Part shown: positions 40,001 through 48,314 of the stretch, piece after piece
How the letters are laid out: every line of letters begins with the position of its first letter
Numbering within the stretch: the first letter of the stretch is position 1
From: Datnioides undecimradiatus
Taxonomy: Eukaryota; Chordata; Actinopteri; Lobotiformes; Datnioididae
Reading direction: 5' to 3'
Length of the DNA: 64,000 bases
Assembly (NCBI GenBank): GCA_008933995.1
Contig: WARS01000052.1
Location: 2,356,001 to 2,420,000 of the forward strand
Made by a program: the position numbers and the translations under genes
Notes under the pieces: model-generated
The model's database searches: none
Told to the model about the DNA's origin: nothing
Seen by the model: the letters and a program-made list of their open reading frames with translations, nothing else

Positions 40001-43000
40001 TGTCATGTGTGGTTTTTGCGGGGCGCGTGAATGTGTGCGCGTGTTGGTAGAATGTTACTGTACTGTTGCCTGGCAACACAGAAAGTGCTATTTAACGCTC
40101 TCCGTGAACCGTAATCCCTCTGCCGATCGTCAGCTTCCTGCCTGGTCTCACGGGCGCTCGACGTTAGCCTGCGCAGACCGTCAACATCAGCAACATACAT
40201 TTACTCAAGTGCTGCGCAAATGTGAAGTACTTGTGCTGGAGTATTGGCATTTTATGCAGTTTTATGCTTCTACTCTATTAATGCTCAGCATGTTTTACTC
40301 AATCATAAAACTGAACAGAAGCGTGTAGTTGGAGACATTTGTCACATTTCACTTCCTTTCCCCCCAAATTAATGTTAGTTTTAAAATGTTGTGTGAGGTA
40401 AAACCTTTTAATGTTTCACGTCAAAGCAAAGATCACCCCGCGGGTCAACCCTGAAGTTTCAAGGTGGGCACCAAAGATTATGTTCCCCAGTTCAGCGTCT
40501 GACTGAACGTTAAATATGGTCGTAACTTGCTCTTTTGTTTCTTAAATAAAAAGGCCACAAAAGTGTTTTTGCAGGACATTATGATGTAACAGTGAAGTTG
40601 ACCTTTGACCTTTAGGATGTAACAAAGTCATCATTTTAGACATTTTCTGTCAAATTTGGTAATAATATGCCAATGAATTCAAAAACCTGTTTTGTGACCT
40701 TTGACCTCCAGTTCATCTTTGAATCCAACCGGATTTTGAGAAAATTCCCTCTAAGCCTTTCGGAGATGTTTCACAAAACGGACTCACAGACTGTCACGGA
40801 CAAAGAGTGCACTTCCTGTAACAGAGCGAGTGGGGGAACCTCACTCTCAGCGCGTTGCTTCTTTTCTCGTCCTGGCTGTGTGAGCGCGCGACTGATTCGC
40901 TGCATCTGTGGCAGCTCAGGGTTTCAGCCCGGCTAGAAGAGCCGATGATGAATATTCAGCTCAGAGCGTATCTGCCTTTCTGACAAGGTCGCGTCATCTC
41001 AAATCATAAACTACCACTACACACCCACACACACACACACTTAGTACTTCCTTCCTTCCTGTGAGTTTCTCTCTAGAGGGCTGCGATCACCATCCAAGAA
41101 AATAAAGTCAGCAAAGGACTTAACATGAGCACAGTCCATCAAAACGTCAGCGTTAATGATGCTGCTCAGAGGCTGATTGATTGGAGCGTCTAACCGTTGA
41201 CCTTTGATGATAGATGGGTATCAGAGTCAAAGAGGTTTGTACCAGACTCAGATTGTCTTGTTTTGAATTGAGCTAGATCTCCAAAAACACCATAAAACCA
41301 ATTTTAAACACATCAGCTACAGCACGGTCTGAATAACCATCATTTTGCATGTTTCTTGTCCATCTGAACTATCAAATAAAGTCAAATGGGCCCTAGAAAC
41401 ACAGTGAATGACATCAATAACTGACAGCAGCCCAGTTTTATATGAACACAGGGCGCCGTACGTGCAGAGCCGGTTCAGCACAGCTCGTTAGATCCAACGC
41501 AGGGAACATGCACTCGTTATGAAATTACAGTACACGCGGCTGAAGCGAATGCGGCGTCTAATACAACAATCCCGCAATAAATCACGACGGTTATAATGTT
41601 CAGTGCCTGATTAAACTGTTTCAAGGTGGTGCTGAGTCAACTTTAGGGTCATTTTGGAGCAGGCTGCAGTTTGCGGTGCTGTCATTAGACTGAGGAGTGT
41701 TTCTAATATCCAGTCCACCCTGCTCCACATGAATGGGGGAGGCAGATTATTACAAACACATACAGCTATTTGTTGCGGGGATGTTGCACTAAAGGCTGCC
41801 ATTAGTTTTAGCTGAGTCTGACTAATAAACTGGCAACGGAACTGACATAAATCAACCAGACGCAACAATCGGCTGGACGTGCAGCGCTCAGAGAAGCCAG
41901 ACATGCAAACTTATTCATAACTTCAGCATGAAGTTACTTTAATGTAATTATGAGAAAAAGAGTTGCTGCATGAATCTTTATTATTATTTCATTACCAGGC
42001 TGGATGCAAAATGTGTGGGGCCACCTATAATATAATATTTGTGACAACAGCATTGCTTTTCTAATAAAGCATTCAGACAAACAGCAGTCTGCAGCTGAAG
42101 CCTCAGTCTGGCTCTGCAGAAACCCCCCCCGCACCCTAAAACAACAGCTAACAATCAATAACAGGACGCCACAATGCAACAAAAGGCCCTGAAAGCATCA
42201 TAAGCAACATGCCAAACAATCAGAACAAAAGAAAATGCAGCAGCATGAGAGCAGAGTTTGCATGATGAGCAGACAGCAGGCAAACCACAAGCAGCACAAA
42301 CAAAACAAACGGCTGAACAGAGCAGAGACACGGCGGACTCACCAGCTCTCAGTGGTGCTGTAGGTCCGGGCTAACCAGGTGGAGTGGTCTGGAGAACAAG
42401 GTTCAACACAAACACAGTGATGGCAGCAACATAATGCAACTGCAATCAGCAGTGTGGCCCGATCAGAGAGGAGCAAAACAAGCGTTTGCAGCAGAGCTGT
42501 AGCAGAGTTAGCAAACAGGTGGAGCATCACAGGTGTAAACAGAGCAGCACTTTGCAGAGGGTGCGCTTGATTTGTGCTCCAGTGAGTGGGACTGTGCCAC
42601 GTGTGCAGTTGGGCAAGTTGTCCACCGGAAGAAGCATGCTATGCTAGTTCACATGCAGGGTATAATGTGAATAGAACTATATTTATTTTAAGGGATATAC
42701 TTTATTCCTAATGTCAGTTTAAAGCAGATGTCAGGGGGGGTTATATATTCTCATATGAAATGTAAAGATTGCGTTTTCAATTATTTAAAATGACACAAAA
42801 AGCCACTTAAAGTGTAACAAAGCGCATTCATTGTTTACCTGGACCTACTCAGTTGATTTGGACTCTCAGACTCATGCAAACATGAAAGTCTGGAATGAAA
42901 CGTGTGCAGGTATTAATCTGTTTTTAACGAGTTACACATATAAATTACTCTAAACATGGTTGCTGCTGTCTCTTTTATTTTAATTTAAACGAATAGCTGC

Positions 43001-46000
43001 TTCATAGGTGTCACATGAAGACGTTAGACTATCTGGTTACTCCAAATTGATGCTATAATTTGTATTTCTTGTTGGTTTGTGTTGTTTTTTTAACCTTATT
43101 TCATATTTATTTGGAGACAGTCGCCTTTTTACGTGCTCGTTCCTTTTACACAGACTCATTCTTTTACTCAAGTGATGGACAAAATAACAGAGACACTGCA
43201 AAAACCTAAATTGCACCAATAAATACAACTTTAATGAAGCTTCTCCTGTCCAACAGCTGCTGACATTACGCTGAGGAGCTGTTGAACCAGCTTATTTTTA
43301 CTGCTGTAGCAAACGTAGTCGTTAAATTACATTAAATTCAAAGGGATCTCTGCGCAGTGTTTTCCGTGAGGCGCGATCGCGTTTGCTGGGGGCCAGTGTG
43401 AAGCTTTTAAGTGTGTATTTTCTTTCAGCGATATCTGCCCTTAAAGCGGACCCACACAGAGTACACATGCATCTACAACTGTGATTCCATACATTAGAAT
43501 ATACTGTGAGTGAGTTATTTATGTACACTAAATCACCATATATCAGAAGCATACATGATAAACCCACACGGGGTGCTATAGAGGAAATATGAGCGGCTCC
43601 TGAGGAAACCCTCCACTCTTCCAACTCGTTATGTTGCCTTCAAGTACCCATTATGTGCTCTGAATGCCACTCACTACACATATGTAACAGCTTGATTATA
43701 TTATACCACAAAGACTGCAGAACCAGCGCATTGGAGACCAGTTCTGCATTGAAATCTGAACCTGAACCACTGAGCATTGGAATAATGTGACGGGAACTTC
43801 ATCTATACTTACACTTATTTTATGGACTGAATGATTGATTAGCTGGCTGTGCAATAATGAAAACGAGTAACACTTATTCTTAAATCAGTGCTTTGCAGCT
43901 GTTTATGATACAACACAAGTTTATCTAGGATTACACCCCGCACAAGCACAACTATAAATGTAAAAAACACTGTATTATAACTATATTCTGACAGGAGCAA
44001 GGCCTTTTTGGACAGGAAACATCTCAAGGCTGATATCTTGCTTTAGTTGAACACGCGCCAAAGAAATTTGCTTTTATTTACACACAGTGATCCTGAAGCT
44101 CTTAGGAGGTTGATAATCCAGCCTGCACATGCCCCAGTTGATTCATGCTTGCAACATATAATGCTGCAAGCGTGAATAGTAATGCGCATGCTGTATGTTT
44201 GTGTTTCTCCAGGACACACTAATGGAGCTGCTGTGCGATGCGGTGGCGTCATCGGTGCGGCAGGGGAAAGGCCTGGTGATCAGCGGCTTTCCCAGAGACC
44301 TGAGACAGGCGGAGGAGTACGAGGCCAAGGTGAGAGCGCAGGGCCGACAGGACACAGGGGAGACGTGTGGGGTCAAGAGCGTGGAGAGACACTTTTTAGG
44401 CTGACATGCAACCACGAGAGCAAAGTGGGGAGACACAGCAGACAAACCAAGCTCAACTCATTTGAATCTGAAACAGGTTTAACATGCAGGACTGACATCA
44501 GCGTGAAATATGACTCAGGGTGTTATTGTGTTATTGCAGGAGTGAAGTAATATGGAGATAATGGTAGAAAATGGGGTCGCACGACAAACAGAGATGACGT
44601 GTTCAGAATAGCAACGAGCTGCTGGGTGTAAGAGCAGCAAATTAAACAGCAGTGTCACTTTTTGGCTGCTGCACAGCGATAAGATGTGCTAACACCGATG
44701 GGACAGCTGTACAGTGACATGCAGCATAAACATGCAGCCTGAGGGTCACTGCCGTCAGCTGGAGCTGCTACTGACTCTCCTCATCCCGTGCCTCGTGTGT
44801 CAGGTTGGGGAGCCCGGCGCGGTGCTCCTGCTGAACTGCTCCGCCGACACCATGTCCGGCCGTCTGCAGTGCCGTGGCAGACCCACGTCCACCTTCCACC
44901 CGGCCCCAGACAGAGACGCCGCGCCGCACAGGAGGGCCGAGAGCTTCTGCAGCGACAGTCAGGCGGTGGCAGCTCATTATGAAAGCAAGAGGCTTCTGCA
45001 CACGGTAAGGTTGTGTTGTGTGCGTAGCTAGATGCAGCCAACTCTGCCGGGGTCACAGGTTCAACTCCCTCTGAGGGCCCTCAAATGAGAGTTGGCTTTT
45101 CTATGTCAACGTGCCAGCTGACCTTCATTAATATTTAATGGCCAATCAAACACACATTGCAGGCTTCTTTTAAAGGCACTACACTAAGACACATACATCC
45201 TGAAGCGATTTGTTGCACCTGGGTACAATAGATCCTAAATACTTTACTCCCATATTACCAAATTTCCCTCAGGGGATTAATAAAGTACTTCTATTCTATT
45301 CTATTCTATTCTATTCTATTCTATTCTATTCTATATTTTGTGCTTGAGTATACAAAATGTAAATATGCATGGCAGAAATGTTCTCTCTCTACAGCTCTCT
45401 CTACTTTTGGAAAACCATTTGTCATAACATGACAACACAAATCAATATAACACAACATTTATATTTACTTACATTTTAATGCAGAACTCTTACAGATCGT
45501 ACTTTAAATGTGCTGGCAGAACAGTTCACGCCCAGTTAGATCAGGTTTCATGAGCTGTTTGGAGAAATGCAACGCATGAATGTTGTGATTTTGATATTGT
45601 GTCGTGTGTGCAAACAAGCCGCTCCTGCAACACACTTAAACAAACAAAACCCTTAAGTATTGAAGTATTAAATGATTCCTAAACGTCATAGAGAGATATT
45701 TAGACATTCATGTCTGCGGGAAGTTGAATTGATTTGAAATACATTTGGTCTTCAATCAATAATAGAGACACGTGTCTTTTCTCACGGGGTGTTGTGATGG
45801 AGCTGGTGGAGGGGACGGAGCTGGGATGAGACCTTGACACTGTGAAGGCCACCGCCGCGTATAATTCACATAATTGATATTCACACATGGCATTAGTCAG
45901 CGACTCTTCATGCCTTGAACAGAAGCATCTGCATGTGTTATCCACTCATTTATTCAGGTCTCTTTGATTTGTTACCCATCTGTGTATTAAACATTAGATA

Positions 46001-46442
46001 ATTAGCAGAAAGACTGCGTAAAGAGCAGATCTGCCTTCTTGTCCGAGCGTTTGAGACCAGGAGAAGCTGGAGGATGTCGCCTGGAGTAGAGAGGGCTGTG
46101 GTGGAAGCAGGGGGTGAACCCGCTGTGTGATTGCTGCTTCAGCCCTGACACGAGGGTCGGCGGATAATCACAGAGTTTCAGTTCGGGGGGGGGGGGTGAA
46201 CTGTCCCTTTAAAACGGGCCGTTTGAACATTTAAAATGCCACATCAGGTGCTGAGTGCGCGCGGGCGCTTAAATGCCACCGCAGATATGGAGGTCATCCG
46301 TCTGCCGCGAGCTCCCCCGCACGTTGAGACGCCGATGTTTTATCCTCTAAAAACATTTTCCGATCTCTGTCTGCAGATCGACGCGGAGAGGTCGCCGGAT
46401 GAAGTGTTCGCCCAGATCTGCCAGGCGATGGAGACCTTCTGA
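3300..46442 (+). CDS. ak5: Adenylate kinase 5-like gene, 3' two-thirds (nine exons, spliced)
   Basis: The coding exons are 3300-3491, 11119-11209, 16581-16654, 24147-24195, 26130-26174, 34437-34600, 44213-44329, 44804-45004 and 46377-46442. Joined, they give 999 nt: 332 residues plus TGA. All junction phases agree and every intron is GT-AG. The product matches vertebrate AK5, a cytosolic nucleoside-monophosphate kinase with two adenylate kinase domains, best known from brain. The window holds the C-terminal part of domain 1 (RAEQQGRPDDN, FKQNT, LVKYFQERG), a short acidic linker, and all of domain 2 (GGPASGKS P-loop, GFPRD, CSADTM, HYESK). Exons for the N-terminus and most of domain 1 lie upstream of base 1. 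Domain 2 is diverged at several catalytic positions. The neighbouring zzz3 supports orthology to human AK5, but teleosts carry an additional ak5-like paralogue, so the exact symbol is less certain than the family. Confidence 0.93.
7060..7095. repeat. Perfect 16-bp inverted repeat with 4-nt loop
   Basis: The arm GATGACTAAGCATTA at 7061-7075 is followed by TCAA and then its exact reverse complement at 7080-7094. The flanking T7060/A7095 adds one more pair. It lies in an ak5 intron. A remnant of a palindromic mobile element or a local inverted duplication are both possible. Confidence 0.9.
7430..7720 (+). mobile_element. Degraded tRNA-derived teleost SINE
   Basis: The element starts with a GGCGGC-type head and has a tRNA B-box-like GGTTCGATTCCCC at about 7475-7487. 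It continues with the widely repeated fish body (GAGTTTGCACGTTC, CTCCGGCTTCCTCCCACC, AAAAACATGCATG, CTGGGATAGGCTCCAGC, GAAGCGGTTACAGAAAATG) and ends in a GGATGGATG tail. The A-box region and part of the middle are missing relative to the usual form, so this is an old, inactive copy. Confidence 0.85.
9745..9855 (+). repeat. End fragment of a dispersed teleost repeat (ACTTTTACT / CCACCACTG type)
   Basis: The segment contains a TTTTACTTGTAACAGAGTATTTTT-like stretch and ends in TCCTCCACCACTGG. This resembles the terminus of a repeat scattered through fish genomes; better copies lie near 20665, 25622 and 40192 in this window. Its classification is not certain. Confidence 0.45.
11119..11209 (+). 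CDS. ak5: ak5 exon: end of domain 1 into linker
   Basis: The exon is 91 nt, starts in phase 0 (LDADRDEEEVFCD) and ends one base into a glycine codon. Its acceptor is CCTTTCAG and its donor GTGAGA. The DADRDEEEVF segment is the last helix of kinase domain 1, and LFPSKEPAAG starts the inter-domain linker, as in other vertebrate AK5 proteins. Confidence 0.95.
12640..12900 (+). repeat. Dispersed teleost repeat with TTAGCTTAGCTTAGC core
   Basis: The stretch contains GCTACAGCTAGCAGCC, tandem TTAGC units at about 12716-12736, and CATTAAGACAACAATTCTGGCTC. This matches the layout of a repeat often met in fish introns (TTAGCTTAGCATAAAGACTGG... type). Boundaries are approximate and the class is unknown to me. 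Confidence 0.55.
15233..15263 (+). repeat. (TTG)n microsatellite
   Basis: About ten uninterrupted TTG units lie in an ak5 intron. They are followed about 50 bases later by a short (GT)n. Confidence 0.95.
16265..16304 (+). repeat. (TTTA)n microsatellite
   Basis: About ten tandem TTTA units sit roughly 280 bases before the next ak5 exon. Confidence 0.95.
16581..16654 (+). CDS. ak5: ak5 exon: inter-domain linker
   Basis: The exon is 74 nt, completing a Gly codon and then encoding PSELDLSLLGETSSLADVA and CKYDE. The acceptor is GTCCTCAG and the donor GTAAGA. The start SELDLSLLGETS parallels the AK5 linker, which carries a similar serine/aspartate-rich segment; the rest is poorly conserved. Phase agrees with both neighbours. 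Confidence 0.9.
19790..19870 (+). repeat. Fragment of TAACTAATTACTT-type dispersed repeat
   Basis: The run contains AGTAACTAATTACTTC, GTAATGCAGTTACTTTTGAG and TTTTTAGTAACT. These strings are typical of a fish interspersed repeat built of alternating TAACT/TTACT words. No complete ends were found. Confidence 0.45.
20665..20825 (+). repeat. Dispersed teleost repeat (AAGTACATTTACTCAAG type)
   Basis: The copy begins with AAGTACATTTACTCAAG. It continues with GGTACTTTTAGTTTACTTTAG, then ATTCCTACACTGCTACATC, a TATTGTACTTTAGTTACTC segment and CTTTTCAGATTACAAC. This order of words recurs in fish genomes and again at 40192-40325 here, so it is an interspersed element and not a gene. Confidence 0.65.
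22890..23200 (+). repeat. Dispersed teleost repeat (GCATTTAGCAGCTAA type)
   Basis: Diagnostic words are CAGAGGCATTTAGCAGCTAA, TATTTAGCAGCTAAAGAGTG and GGAGACCAAAACAGAGC. Related words occur in reverse orientation near 29225-29345 and forward near 33060-33170, which argues for a dispersed family. No coding capacity was recognised. Confidence 0.5.
24147..24195 (+). CDS. ak5: ak5 exon: acidic linker
   Basis: The exon is 49 nt, starts in phase 0 and encodes VEEEEEEIGYAEGTTE plus one base of a Ser codon. The acceptor is CTCTCCAG and the donor GTGAGT. The acidic run corresponds in position to the acidic linker of AK5 just before domain 2, but the sequence itself is not conserved. Phase and splice sites support it. 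Confidence 0.85.
25622..25860 (-). repeat. Dispersed teleost repeat, reverse orientation
   Basis: It contains CTTTACTCAAGTAAAAGTAC, CCTGCACTCAGTATGCAG and AAAAATGACTGTTATACAG, then a TAAATCATTAGATTATTATT segment and CTGGTGCATTCATATAA. This is the same word order as a common fish element with ACTCAAGTAAAAGTACT arms. Bounds are approximate. Confidence 0.6.
26059..26084 (+). repeat. (GT)13 tract upstream of the 45-nt exon
   Basis: Thirteen uninterrupted GT units end 45 bases before the exon at 26130. The tract is the exact reverse complement of part of the (CA)n at 26198-26232 on the other side of that exon. Confidence 0.98.
26130..26174 (+). CDS. ak5: ak5 exon: first strand of kinase domain 2
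   Basis: The 45-nt exon completes a Ser codon, encodes FCTEQKKPKVIFMM and ends one base into the first glycine of the P-loop. KVIFMMGG matches KIIFIIGG in AK5, the beta strand that leads into the Walker A motif. The acceptor is CTCTGACAG and the donor GTATGT. It is flanked by complementary (GT)n and (CA)n tracts, and its length is a multiple of three. Confidence 0.93.
26198..26232 (+). repeat. (CA)n tract downstream of the 45-nt exon
   Basis: About 17 uninterrupted CA units lie 24 bases after the exon end. They can pair fully with the (GT)13 at 26059-26084 in the transcript. Confidence 0.98.
29225..29345 (-). repeat. Dispersed repeat fragment, reverse orientation
   Basis: The words TTTTTGGTCTCCACCAACTC, GGCTCATTAGCTGCTAAACG and TTCACCAGCCAGTCCCTAAC match, in reverse, the family seen at 22890-23200. 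Bounds are approximate. Confidence 0.5.
31450..32720 (-). mobile_element. Degenerate L2-like LINE (reverse transcriptase C-terminal half)
   Basis: Read on the minus strand, 32600-32670 gives VPSGVPQGSVLDPLLF, the reverse transcriptase motif GVPQGSVLGP. About 0.5 kb further on come HAFVSSRLDN and FRRLRQLQLVLTP. These are followed by EHITPALKSLHCLPV, DFKILLPVHKTLNGL and NKLPDSVTSA (down to about 31700). This order and spacing is that of the C-terminal half of ORF2 in fish L2-type retrotransposons. The 3' end near 31450 reads GGTGCAATATAAATAAT, a typical LINE tail. Several stops and frame changes interrupt the frame, and no 5' half was found, so it is a dead, 5'-truncated insertion antisense to ak5. 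Confidence 0.85.
33060..33170 (+). repeat. Dispersed repeat fragment
   Basis: CTCGGCACCAAACAGAAG and GTTGGTGGAGACCAAAATTA resemble the GGAGACCAAAACAGAGC part of the 22890-23200 copy. This is a short, old fragment. Confidence 0.4.
34399..34430 (+). promoter_or_regulatory. UG-repeat in place of polypyrimidine tract
   Basis: A (GT)n run of about 32 bases with one CT interruption ends 6 bases before the splice-site G of the P-loop exon. UG repeats next to an acceptor are known binding sites for TDP-43 and CELF-type proteins (the CFTR exon 9 case). A regulatory effect here is inference. Confidence 0.6.
34437..34600 (+). CDS. ak5: ak5 exon: domain 2 P-loop and NMP-binding region
   Basis: The 164-nt exon completes Gly and encodes GPASGKSLQCERMEERFGL, then VTLGELLCAELQSHG and ends with ERGEQLPE. 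The acceptor is TTCTCAG and the donor GTCAGT. It corresponds to GGPGSGKGTQCEKL and LSTGELLREEL of AK5. The P-loop lysine is kept, but GKGT has become GKSL. The Thr and Arg of the AMP-binding STGELLR motif have become Leu and Cys. Skipping this exon would shift the frame and remove the P-loop. Confidence 0.96.
37017..37067 (+). repeat. (AC)n microsatellite
   Basis: About 25 uninterrupted AC units make this the longest dinucleotide tract in the window. Confidence 0.98.
40192..40325 (+). repeat. Dispersed teleost repeat (CATTTACTCAAG type)
   Basis: The copy reads ACATACATTTACTCAAGTGC, AAGTACTTGTGCTGGAG, TATTGGCATTTTATGCAG and TTATGCTTCTACTC. These are the same words in the same order as the canonical fish element and as the copy at 20665-20825. 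Confidence 0.65.
40545..40830 (+). repeat. Dispersed teleost repeat with GTGACCTTTGACC words
   Basis: GTTGACCTTTGACCTTTAGG, then GTGACCTTTGACCTCCAG, TTCATCTTTGAATCCAAC, AAAATTCCCTCTAAGCC and GGAGATGTTTCACAAAACGG follow the order of a well-known fish interspersed repeat. An 89-codon open frame inside it (40667-40936) is therefore not called as a gene. Confidence 0.6.
44213..44329 (+). CDS. ak5: ak5 exon: domain 2 AK signature region
   Basis: The exon is 117 nt (39 codons, phase 0), running from DTLMELLCDAVASS to QAEEYEAK. The acceptor is TTTCTCCAG and the donor GTGAGA. GLVISGFPRDLRQAEE corresponds to the adenylate kinase signature FLIDGYPR...Q. The arginine and glutamine are retained, but the signature aspartate has become serine. 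Confidence 0.96.
44330..44803 (+). other. ak5: ak5 intron (474 bp)
   Basis: This short intron has a GTGAGA donor and a CGTGTGTCAG acceptor. No repeat or motif of note was seen. Confidence 0.9.
44804..45004 (+). CDS. ak5: ak5 exon: domain 2 LID and C-terminal core
   Basis: The exon is 201 nt (67 codons, phase 0), running from VGEPGAVLLLNCSADTM through HRRAESFCSDS to HYESKRLLHT. The acceptor is GTGTCAG and the donor GTAAGG. NCSADTM and HYESK match CSADTM and YYETK of AK5. The LID segment between them is diverged, with GRPTSTFHPAPD in place of the usual sequence, and the second LID-core arginine (YYRAS in AK5) is lost (FCSDS). The exon is markedly GC-richer than its surroundings. Confidence 0.95.
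45005..46376 (+). other. ak5: ak5 last intron
   Basis: The intron has a GTAAGG donor and a GTCTGCAG acceptor. A SINE-like insertion begins about 16 bases after the donor and fills about 45020-45334. A poly(G) run lies near 46184-46196. The rest shows nothing recognisable. Confidence 0.9.
45020..45334 (+). mobile_element. Probable tRNA-derived SINE with (CTATT)n tail
   Basis: GGTCACAGGTTCAACTCCCT at 45051-45070 resembles a tRNA B box. The 3' end reads AATTTCCCTCAGGGGATTAA then TAAAGTACTT, the common 3' tail of fish SINE/LINE pairs, and ends in a (CTATT)n run at 45291-45334. Family assignment is not certain, and the head could instead be a chance match. Confidence 0.65.
46377..46442 (+). CDS. 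ak5: ak5 last coding exon
   Basis: This exon holds 21 codons plus TGA: IDAERSPDEVFAQICQAM and ETF. The acceptor is CTGCAG. It matches the AK5 C-terminus INAEGTPEDVFLQLC. Length and end position agree with the family. Confidence 0.96.
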   Translation: MDAERSPDEVFAQICQAMETF

Positions 46443-47120
46443 TCTCCACCATCTCCTCGGCGCCACCAAGACTCCTGCTCTCCAGGAGGTCCACGTGTAA
46501 AGACCTCCTCTCTGTCTCTCTCTCTCTCTCTCTCCGTCCTTCGCTCTGCTGTGTAACTCCGAGCAGACCCACCCTCACACCTGCACCACACAGACACACA
46601 CACGGAACTCAAGTGGCATGCATGTCCCCAAACACTCCGTGAAACCACGCGCCCGGCTGTCACACTCTGCTTCACCTACTCGCATTGTCTCTCTCTCTCT
46701 TACATTGACCTCAATATATGCTGCCAACTGCCGGACTGAGGCAGATAACTGTACCGAGAAAATAGCATTCCCTGCTGTGACTGAGAGCATGTTTCTAGTT
46801 GAATGTGAAGCCTCTCTCCCGCCGCCGCCGCCGCCGCCCTCACCCCCGCAGCCTCCACCGGAGGAGCTGAGAGAGTTCCCGCCATGCTAGAAAGTGGAAA
46901 TGTCAGCGCGCGCTCATGCTCTCACGCACAGCATCGTGGTTTTATATCGTAACAAGCATGCAAGAAATTACAGTCACAGCTTAACGGCCTTTTGTGCATT
47001 GATTTAAAAAAAAAAAAAAAAAAAGCAGACGAGTGTTAAAGAGTTATCGCATTTGTATGTTTCCGAGCTCATCGTACAGTCTGGTATTTAACATTCAATA
47101 AAGCCAGTGCATTTGCTAAA
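46443..47120 (+). other. ak5: ak5 3'UTR
   Basis: The region after the stop contains a (CT)n stretch near 46510-46534, a GCC-rich run near 46818-46838 and a poly(A) run near 47005-47024. It ends shortly after the AATAAA at 47097-47102. The cleavage site is estimated 15-25 bases after the signal. Confidence 0.75.
47097..47102 (+). terminator. ak5 polyadenylation signal AATAAA
   Basis: A canonical AATAAA lies 655 bases after the ak5 stop. It is followed within 30 bases by the T/G-rich sequence TGAGTGTGTGCTTTTGGTGTTTG in two words, as expected for a downstream element. Confidence 0.75.
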
Positions 47121-48310
47121 CGGAGGATTTCTGAGTGTGTGCTTTTGGTGTTTGGCGCGTGGCGAGGGCAGGGCTGATCTGACAGCCCCATCTGCTGGTG
47201 AGAGGATCACAGCAAAAACAGGTGCCGGGTGCGTAAATGAAGAGCTGAGCAAAGGGATTAAAGCTTCAGCGTCACGCTTTAACACGCACCAAATCACAAC
47301 TTGTGCCCGCACCTTCAGGGGGTCTCGGTGCGTGGCTGCATCAACGGCGGCGTGACCTTTAGCTGCAGCGCTCCAGTGTTTGAAGTGACCGCCCAAAGGT
47401 CACATGTTGGGAGTGTAAATGAAATAAATAAATAAATAAATAATAATAATAAATCAGGCACTCGAACATTTTCACATCTAAACTGATCCCGTTGCAAAAG
47501 CGACTGGAGCACAAAACGCAGCATTTCGTCCTTTTACAGGTGATAAATGAGCTTCTGCCTATGGGAAAATACATTATAAGTGTTTTATTATGATACTGAA
47601 TTAATGGATACACCAGATCAGAAACTATTGACTTTCTATTTGACTGCTCACGGATTTAAGTTTAAAAGATGGAACAGTTTGACACGAGCTCTTCCTTAAA
47701 ATGTCTTAATTAGCATCAGTAACTGAGCTGCCTGATTACAGCCAACAGTAAAACTACAATAAACCCACGTGACACAGTGATCACAGTTTAAACTTATTGG
47801 TGGACAGTGTGCACCAGTCCTGACTGAACAGCTTGTCAAACACGAGGGTCACCACGTCAGCTGAGCATCTTGGGATATCGGTCTCTCAGACTTAGTTTGT
47901 AACTTGGCCAACACCGCCTTAAATAATAAATGATGAAATGAAAGTTGTCTGCAGCTCTGGCCCGTTCAGCTTAAGCTGCGTTACTAGATGAAAACATTAA
48001 ATCGATCAATCAGGACTTCAACTAGCAGTCAGTCAGGACTGTGGCGGGGCTGCAACAAGCCATATCCATAACTGATTAACTGATCTACTCATGTTTGCTC
48101 AATGAATCAAAAGCAAATAAAGTAAAAGACTCATCAGTTTTCCCAGAGTTCAAGGTGAAAGTTTAAAAACCGAAGGACGTCCGGATTAGACTGATACAAA
48201 CAGCAAATCCTCACATCACCGGAGGGGTTCTCACTTTCTGCGGAACAGCTGAACCAAACGTTGAGGCTCGGGTGAGCTCCAGTGACAATAAAACAGGAAG
48301 CACGGGTGTA
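47121..48310. other. Intergenic gap between convergent ak5 and zzz3
   Basis: About 1.2 kb separates the two predicted 3' ends. It contains an (AATA)n/(AAT)n tract at about 47421-47452. No coding sequence or RNA gene was recognised. Confidence 0.75.
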
Positions 48311-48314
48311 GAAA

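Larger units (their letters stand above)
34601..44212 (+). other. ak5: ak5 intron
   Basis: This is the largest intron in the window at 9.6 kb, with a GTCAGT donor and a TTTCTCCAG acceptor. It holds (CTTT)n plus poly(T) at about 35134-35165, a long (AC)n at 37017-37067, repeat copies at 40192-40325 and 40545-40830, and a short (CA)n near 41022-41040. Two ACATGGCCGCCGTC words near 38721 and 39158 suggest a small diverged duplication. No exon was recognised. Confidence 0.85.

Noticed and set aside
42339-42530. Minus-strand frame ending at a GTGAGT donor-like site
   Set aside because: The only support is one splice-like word. The encoded sequence is low-complexity Leu/Cys-rich and matches nothing known to me.
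45051-45070. A functional tRNA gene at the B-box-like sequence
   Set aside because: No cloverleaf can be drawn around it. The 3' tail and (CTATT)n run indicate a SINE instead.
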